Shown one piece after another: positions 33,144 to 37,768 of a stretch of DNA of 37,768 nucleotides (positions are counted from its first letter, which is position 1; the number at the start of each line of letters is the position of its first letter). Origin of the DNA: Candidatus Woesearchaeota archaeon (lineage in GTDB: Archaea > Nanobdellota > Nanobdellia > Woesearchaeales > DSVV01); NCBI GenBank assembly GCA_018303325.1, contig JAGVYH010000048.1, positions 1-37,768 on the forward strand, in the 5' to 3' direction. A program made the position numbers and the translations under genes. Under the pieces are notes generated by a model. It searched no databases. It was not told the DNA's origin and worked only from the letters and a program-made list of their open reading frames with translations.

Positions 33144-34436
33144 ATGAAATCCATTTTATTAAAAAATTGTAAAATTCTAGACGAGGAAGGAAATCTGATT
33201 TCAACAAACATTCTAATCAAAAATGGAAAAATTCACCAAATAAATGCAAAAATCAAGCCAGAAGCACAGATTAATGAAAACATTCTTAATAAAAAAGAAA
33301 AGACAATAATAATTGACTGCAAGGATAAGATTGTATTTCCTGGGTTAATAGATTCGCATGTTCATTTTCGCGAGCCCGGTTTAACCCATAAAGAAGATTT
33401 TTTTACAGGAAGCATGGCAGCAGCAGCAGGGGGCATTACAACTGTTCTCGACATGCCGAACACAAAACCGCCGACATTAACTCTAAAATATTTAAAGGAG
33501 AAAAGAAGATTGGCAGAAGAAACGTGTTTGGTTAATTTTGGATTTCATTTCGGAAGCGCAATTAACAACATTGAAGAAATAAAAAAAGCCACCCAATTAA
33601 ACAATGTCGCCTCCACAAAAATCTTTATGAATCTTTCTACAGGCAATATGAAGATTGACGACGAGAAACTATTGAAAGATATTTTCATGAGTTCTAAACT
33701 GATTTCTGTCCATGCCGAAGGCGAGAAGGTAAAATTAGCGATAAAACTTGCGAAAAACTCAGATAGACCAGTTTATCTTTGCCATATCAGCACAAAAGAA
33801 GAGATAGATTACATTAAAAAAGAAAAAACCCTGCTTAAAATTAATAAAATTTCATCAAACAATGGTTTCAATATTTTTGTCGAGGTCACACCGCATCATT
33901 TATTCCTGACAAAATATGATGATAAAGACAGCTTTACTAAAATGAAGCCTGAATTAACCTCATCTTATGACCAAAAGGCATTGCTCGATGCAGTTAACGA
34001 TGGTATTGTCGATACTATTGGCTCTGACCATGCGCCGCATACAATCGAAGAGAAATTAAAATTTGAATTTCCTTATGGTGTGCCTGGTGTTGAAACTATG
34101 CTGCCATTATTATTAGATGCAGCCAATAAAAAATTAATCACATTAAAAAAAGTTCAGGAATTATGCTGTGAAAATCCTGCCAGAATATTTGGCATAACAA
34201 ACAAAGGCAAAATTAAAGAAGGCTATGACGCAGATCTTGTTATTGTAGACTTGAACATAGAAAAAGTTATAAAAAATGAGGAGTTATTTACAAAATGCAA
34301 ATGGTCGCCTTTTAATGGCAGAAAATTAAAAGGATGTCCAGTGATGACGATTGTTAACGGCAATGTTATATTTGACGACAACAGAATACCTAAAATAATT
34401 ACAGAACATAAAGGAAAAGAAGTGATATATGAGTGA
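33144..34436 (+). CDS. pyrC: Dihydroorotase
   Basis: Cyclises carbamoylaspartate to dihydroorotate in a metal-dependent amidohydrolase fold. 430 aa. Metal ligands are visible: DSHVHFREPG (HxH), Lys in ASTKIFMN (probable carbamylated lysine), SVHAEGE, YLCHISTKEE and GSDHAPH. The GIFGITNKGKIKEGYDADLV-like tail is the second beta-sandwich. GGTGG precedes the ATG. It ends overlapping the pyrE region by a few bases. Confidence 0.94.
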   Translation: MKSILLKNCKILDEEGNLISTNILIKNGKIHQINAKIKPEAQINENILNKKEKTIIIDCKDKIVFPGLIDSHVHFREPGLTHKEDFFTGSMAAAAGGITTVLDMPNTKPPTLTLKYLKEKRRLAEETCLVNFGFHFGSAINNIEEIKKATQLNNVASTKIFMNLSTGNMKIDDEKLLKDIFMSSKLISVHAEGEKVKLAIKLAKNSDRPVYLCHISTKEEIDYIKKEKTLLKINKISSNNGFNIFVEVTPHHLFLTKYDDKDSFTKMKPELTSSYDQKALLDAVNDGIVDTIGSDHAPHTIEEKLKFEFPYGVPGVETMLPLLLDAANKKLITLKKVQELCCENPARIFGITNKGKIKEGYDADLVIVDLNIEKVIKNEELFTKCKWSPFNGRKLKGCPVMTIVNGNVIFDDNRIPKIITEHKGKEVIYE

Positions 34437-34452
34437 ACAGGAGGATGAGAAC

Positions 34453-35121
34453 ATGTTTGATGAAGAAGCGTTTAACAAATTTTTGATTGATAATAATGTT
34501 GTTGGTTTTTTTGAAACCCCAATAATTTTAAAATCAGGAAGACAAAGTTATTGGTATGCAAACTGCAGAACGCTTTCTAATACTTTTGAGAACTTGGACA
34601 AGCTTGCTGATTATGTGATAAGTTTTGCAAAGCAGGAAGACTTAGAGTTTGATTATGTGTATGGTGTCCCTGAAGGCGCTTCTAAACTCGCAGTTGTTGT
34701 GAATTATAAATTAGGTTTGTCTAATCCTGCTCAAAAAATAATTATCGGCAGAGGCAAGCCAAAAGAACATGGTGTAGCTAAAGATAAATATTTCATTGGC
34801 AATGTAAAGGAAGGCGACAAAGTTTTAGTGCTGGAAGATGTGACTACAACTGGTGGTTCTTTATTATCTGCTGTAAAACAATTAAGAGAAGCAAAGGTTA
34901 ATATTGTCGGCGCAGTTGGTTTGGTAAACCGAATGGAAAAAGATGAGCATGGCAGGTCTGTAGAAGATGTGATGCATCAAAATCAAGTACCTTACTATGC
35001 AATCGGTAATGCGCTTCGTTTATTGCCTTTTGCCAGAGAAAAATATCAGCCAGCTGCAGGAATAGTTCAGCAGGTTGAGCAGGAGTTCCAGAAATATGGT
35101 GTTAAATTATTAAATTGGTAA
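34453..35121 (+). CDS. pyrE: Orotate phosphoribosyltransferase
   Basis: Adds ribose phosphate from PRPP to orotate, giving OMP. The substrate loop LKSGRQSYWYANCRTLSNT and PRPP-binding VLVLEDVTTTGGSLLSA are intact. Two starts are possible. I prefer ATG 34453 (222 aa) because AGGAGG lies 8 nt before it; the alternative ATG 34429 overlaps pyrC by 8 nt and adds MSEQEDEN. Translation is probably coupled to pyrC. Followed by a hairpin repeat instead of directly by pyrF. Confidence 0.9.
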   Translation: MFDEEAFNKFLIDNNVVGFFETPIILKSGRQSYWYANCRTLSNTFENLDKLADYVISFAKQEDLEFDYVYGVPEGASKLAVVVNYKLGLSNPAQKIIIGRGKPKEHGVAKDKYFIGNVKEGDKVLVLEDVTTTGGSLLSAVKQLREAKVNIVGAVGLVNRMEKDEHGRSVEDVMHQNQVPYYAIGNALRLLPFAREKYQPAAGIVQQVEQEFQKYGVKLLNW

Positions 35122-35180
35122 GGATTTAGGCGTTGATTAAGTGTTTTTACCACCAATAATATATTATTTAGCTCACAACT

Positions 35181-35306
35181 CGTTCCAAGGACGAAGTCCA
35201 CCGTCTCATGAATAAGTTTTTACGTTTTTTTAAACATTACATAAACATTTCAAATTTAAACTAAAAAAACATCTTAGTGAACGTGTTGGACATGCCAATA
35301 ACGAAC
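35181..35306 (+). repeat. CCGTCTCATGAA-type long hairpin, copy 6
   Basis: Left CGTTCCAAGGACGAAGTCC then ACCGTCTCATGAATAAG; right TAGTGAACGTGTTGGACATG then CCAATAACG, nearly the same right end as copy 4. It separates pyrE from pyrF and could act as a partial terminator or processing site. Confidence 0.75.
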
Positions 35307-35342
35307 AAAAACAAATAATAAAAAACAATCAGGGGTGAAATC

Positions 35343-36236
35343 ATGAATTACAGTGAATCTTTAACATCAAGAGCAGAAAAAGTAGGAAATATTATCTGTG
35401 TTGGTTTAGACCCAGAGTTAGATAAATTACCAAGCACAGGCTGCAAAGAATTTGAAAACAAACAAAACGAACCTGGCAAGGCAATTGCTAAATTTTATAT
35501 TAACATGCTTAATGCGTTTGTAGATTCTCAGGTTGTTCCTGCCATAGTTAAGCCAAACATTGCATTCTATGAACAATATGGCTTTGAAGGATTAAAAGCA
35601 TTAGAACAAATAATTAAAGAATGTAAAATACTTAACATTCCATTTATCTTAGACGCAAAAAGAGGCGATATTGGAAAAACAAGCAAAGCTTACGCTAAAG
35701 CAATGTTTGATGTTTGGAAAGCTGATGCAGTAACTATCGCGCCGTATATGGGTAATGATTCAGTTTTGCCATTTATAGAATATTGTGAGAAAGGCAAAGG
35801 TGTTTATGTTCTTGTAAGAACTTCTAATAAAGGCGCTAGGGATTTTCAAAATCTATTTGTCAATTCTTCTGTAAATATTGATGGCATTGATAACCAGCCA
35901 TTATATATGAAAGTTGCACAAAAATTAATTGAATGGTATAAGCCAGGTGTCTGCGCAGTTGTCGGCGCAACATCTTTGCAGGAGTTAGAGCAGATAAGCA
36001 GATATTTTGTTGAGTCTGGCAAAGAGATACCATTGCTTATACCTGGTGTTGGTGCACAAGGCGGCAGTGCCAAAGAAGTGATTCAAACATTAAAAAGAGC
36101 TGGATGTGATTTAAGTATTCATCGGATCAATTCAAGCTCGGGAATAAACTACGCATATCTTGACCAGAAAACAGATGATTATTGTGGCGCAGCTGTGAAA
36201 GCGTTGAAGATGTTGATGGAAGAAGCGAGGTTTTAA
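35343..36236 (+). CDS. pyrF: Orotidine 5'-phosphate decarboxylase, long (bacterial-type) subfamily
   Basis: Converts OMP to UMP, the last step. 297 aa. ICVGLDPELDKLP at the start, VKPNIAFYEQYG, the catalytic LDAKRGDIGKTSKAYAKA (Asp-Lys-Asp set), and PGVGAQGGSAKEV near the phosphate site are all present. At about 300 aa it belongs to the long 'type 2' subfamily more common in bacteria, not the short archaeal enzyme of about 220 aa, so horizontal origin is possible. AGGGGTGA lies just before the ATG. Confidence 0.93.
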   Translation: MNYSESLTSRAEKVGNIICVGLDPELDKLPSTGCKEFENKQNEPGKAIAKFYINMLNAFVDSQVVPAIVKPNIAFYEQYGFEGLKALEQIIKECKILNIPFILDAKRGDIGKTSKAYAKAMFDVWKADAVTIAPYMGNDSVLPFIEYCEKGKGVYVLVRTSNKGARDFQNLFVNSSVNIDGIDNQPLYMKVAQKLIEWYKPGVCAVVGATSLQELEQISRYFVESGKEIPLLIPGVGAQGGSAKEVIQTLKRAGCDLSIHRINSSSGINYAYLDQKTDDYCGAAVKALKMLMEEARF

Positions 36237-36271
36237 TAATAATCTCTTTCTGTTTTTGGGTGAAAAATTTT

Positions 36272-36357
36272 GGCTAATCTGTGTTAGCCGAGGCGAAGCC
36301 CGAGCCAGAGCGCAGCGTCCCGAAGGGCTGGCGAGAGTTGCCACCACAAAAACCGCT
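36272..36357 (+). repeat. Left flank of kinase cassette: hairpin and inverted repeat
   Basis: GGCTAA-N6-TTAGCC hairpin, then GC-rich sequence (about 50 bp, unlike the AT-rich surroundings), then CCACCACAAAAACC, the complement of GGTTTTGTGGTGG found on the far side of the kinase gene. Confidence 0.7.
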
Positions 36358-36360
36358 ATT

Positions 36361-37038
36361 TTAATGGGCAGTTTTTATCTCTTTCGTTATTACTGGATTT
36401 TCAAAATCACTGTTTTCGATAATGATATCCGCTGTTTCTTGTGGATGAGCTTCATGAAAGTAAAGTTGTTGTCCGGGAACATAACGCTGATTGTATTTAT
36501 CAAGAATCTCTTGTTCAGAACCAAGATAATAACCGTCCCTCTTTGTGGCTCTTGAAACAGTGATTTTGAAATCTGCCTCAATGAATATTTTTAGATCCCA
36601 ATAATCTGCCAATTCTGGACGAAACAAAAAGACACCATCCATTATCAAGATTGAATCTTTGTTTGCTGTTTCGACTGGCAAAACAACTTCACTATCAGTT
36701 TTGAAATCAAAAATTGCTTTTTTATACTGCAAATTTTCGTTTTCTCCGAGAGGAGCGAGCAGATTATCTATGATAGCTTGATTATTAAATGAATCTTTGT
36801 AATAGCCTTCGGGTGAATTACGACCTTTTTTATAACGAATTGATTTTGGATTATGAAAACCGTCGATTGAAGCTCGAATAATATCTACGTTTTGAGATTT
36901 GAGATAATCTGCGAGCAAATTTGCTAAAGTTGTTTTGCCTGAGGCATCAACACCGTCAATTCCTACACGTATAGGATGGTGTCTTTTTGTGTTTAGAATT
37001 ATTTCTGCCAAGTATTTTATGAGTTCTGCTTGTTTCAT
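36361..37038 (-). CDS. Uridine-kinase-like P-loop nucleoside kinase
   Basis: 225 aa with a P-loop GVDASGKTTLANLLADYL (residues 29-46), a lid-type RATKRDGYYLGSEQEILDKY and ILIMDGVFLFRPEL, the layout of uridine kinase/phosphoribulokinase-like enzymes. The likely reaction is phosphorylation of uridine (or another small substrate) by NTP, a salvage route beside the de novo pyr cluster. It reads opposite to pyrF. An 18-bp exact inverted repeat (TGGGCAGTTTTTATCTCT, 36365-36382) overlaps its last codons and recurs just upstream of the ATG at 37043-37060. The GC-richer flanks and repeats suggest a mobile cassette. Substrate uncertain. Confidence 0.75.
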   Translation of the reverse strand: MKQAELIKYLAEIILNTKRHHPIRVGIDGVDASGKTTLANLLADYLKSQNVDIIRASIDGFHNPKSIRYKKGRNSPEGYYKDSFNNQAIIDNLLAPLGENENLQYKKAIFDFKTDSEVVLPVETANKDSILIMDGVFLFRPELADYWDLKIFIEADFKITVSRATKRDGYYLGSEQEILDKYNQRYVPGQQLYFHEAHPQETADIIIENSDFENPVITKEIKTAH

Positions 37039-37042
37039 ATTG

Positions 37043-37150
37043 AGAGATAAAAACTGCCCAAATATTTAAAGGTTTTGTGGTGGTAATTTCGGCTAACATT
37101 GGAATTCCTGTTAGCCGACCCGAGCGTAGCGAGAGTGCAACGGGGTCGAG
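37043..37150 (-). repeat. Right flank of kinase cassette
   Basis: AGAGATAAAAACTGCCCA and GGTTTTGTGGTGG are the inverted copies of the left flank. They are followed by CGGCTAAC-N12-GTTAGCCG (37090-37117) and GC-rich CCCGAGCGTAGCGAGAG, resembling the left side. Confidence 0.72.
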
Positions 37151-37327
37151 CATTTTTTTCCGCAGAAAAAAAGCGGAGAAGTTTTCTTACTGCCTAAGAA
37201 TCAGATAGGTGCCGTAGTTTTTGCCGACGTGATAATTATTAGATTTCTGCGAAGCAGATTAAAGAGGAGGGTTTCCATTTTTTGAGCGTTAGCGTTACAT
37301 TTTGAACAAGTATCAGGGGGACAATTT
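37151..37327. other. Intergenic stretch without gene
   Basis: I see no ORF. Short stems such as CCGC-AGAAAAAAA-GCGG are present, and the stretch ends at the terminus of the minus-strand regulator. Confidence 0.35.
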
Positions 37328-37609
37328 CTATAGTTTAAGTTTTTTCTTAATCAATTTACCAATCTTTGTTAATTCGTAAAGCCTGCCTACTTTTGTTTTT
37401 TCTTTAACCATTAATCTTATTAGTTTTTTGTCTCTAAGTTCTCTTAAAACTCTAGAAATAATAATGTAGTCAGGTATTGCCTTTCTTCCACTTCTTTCAA
37501 ACATTTTTCCAACTATTTCTGAAGGGATAGTATGTTCATTCAAGTTGACAAATATTTTCATCCTGTTTTTTCCACTTTTCAACCAAGAGATAATCTCTAT
37601 TTGTTTCAT
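37328..37609 (-). CDS. Winged-helix transcriptional regulator
   Basis: The 93-aa protein is predicted as a single winged helix-turn-helix: IPSEIVGKMF, then the recognition helix YIIISRVLRELRDKKLI, then the wing RLMVKEKTKVGRLYELTKIG, with a basic tail (KKKLKL). Archaeal single-domain wHTH proteins of this size are common DNA-binding regulators. The partner and target are not visible. The upstream DNA to the window end (37610-37768) is AT-rich and holds no gene that I can see. Confidence 0.65.
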   Translation of the reverse strand: MKQIEIISWLKSGKNRMKIFVNLNEHTIPSEIVGKMFERSGRKAIPDYIIISRVLRELRDKKLIRLMVKEKTKVGRLYELTKIGKLIKKKLKL

Positions 37610-37768
37610 ATAACGATGTATTAACGGGACATTAAAGAAAGATTATTGGCAAGGTATTAACCTAGTATTAACTGTGCTAAGACGCATTAATGGCACACTT
37701 GTATCTATCTATAGGTTTTTGATAATTTATTCCTTGATGTATTCTTTCTTCATTATAAAACTTTACAA

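Noticed and set aside
36256-36555. 99-aa plus-strand ORF
   Set aside because: It crosses the GC-rich repeat and runs antisense to the kinase gene; no recognisable domain.

Overview
The window looks like AT-rich chromosomal DNA from a small-genome archaeon, most likely a DPANN lineage (Woesearchaeota/Pacearchaeota-like; this lineage is an inference). The archaeal signs are TATA boxes about 25 nt upstream of apparently leaderless starts, GGTGA-type ribosome sites, a tRNA-Leu with bulge-helix-bulge-like introns, an aspartate carbamoyltransferase with a PyrI regulatory chain, an AbrB/PhoU fusion, and many Cys-rich secreted proteins with pilin-like N-termini. There is no rRNA and no CRISPR array.

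Layout. 1-3.6 kb is a toxin-antitoxin island: an AbiEi/AbiEii-like pair (minus strand) and an MntA/HepT-like pair (plus strand). In both pairs one coding region is split by palindromic elements. 3.7-18.2 kb holds very large secreted Cys-rich or Ig-like proteins, with a Bro-N/DinD-like gene between them; the last and largest surface gene carries an apparent frameshift. 18.3-21.6 kb and 25.2-27.3 kb are runs of short proteins that start with a basic stretch and one hydrophobic helix (pilin-like). Between the runs lie an AbrB-PhoU regulator and a TPR/kinase-like protein. 27.36-27.73 kb has a Leu(CAA) tRNA gene with two probable introns, followed by an orphan second tRNA 3' half. 27.9-29.3 kb is a minus-strand operon of three coiled-coil or cytoplasmic proteins. 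29.9-36.2 kb is a nearly complete de novo pyrimidine cluster, pyrB-I-D-K-C-E-(repeat)-F, leading to UMP but lacking carbamoyl-phosphate synthase. 36.3-37.1 kb is a uridine-kinase-like gene closely flanked by long inverted repeats, and the window ends with a winged-helix regulator.

The most unusual content is the repeats. One class consists of tandem pairs of near-perfect hairpins ('double-hairpin elements', about 90-145 bp) at roughly 0.53-0.67, 2.84-3.04 (two pairs), 3.42-3.51, 3.53-3.63, 7.57-7.65, 10.90-11.00 and 11.31-11.40 kb. Arm sequences change between copies but stay complementary, insertions can be flanked by short direct repeats, and one 94-bp element occurs twice as exact inverted copies 7.3 kb apart. 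A second class is a longer intergenic hairpin with the core CCGTCTCATGAA, in at least six places. Together they suggest an active or recently active non-autonomous palindrome family that splits toxin-antitoxin genes, brings TATA boxes next to surface-protein genes, and inserts into the second repeat class.
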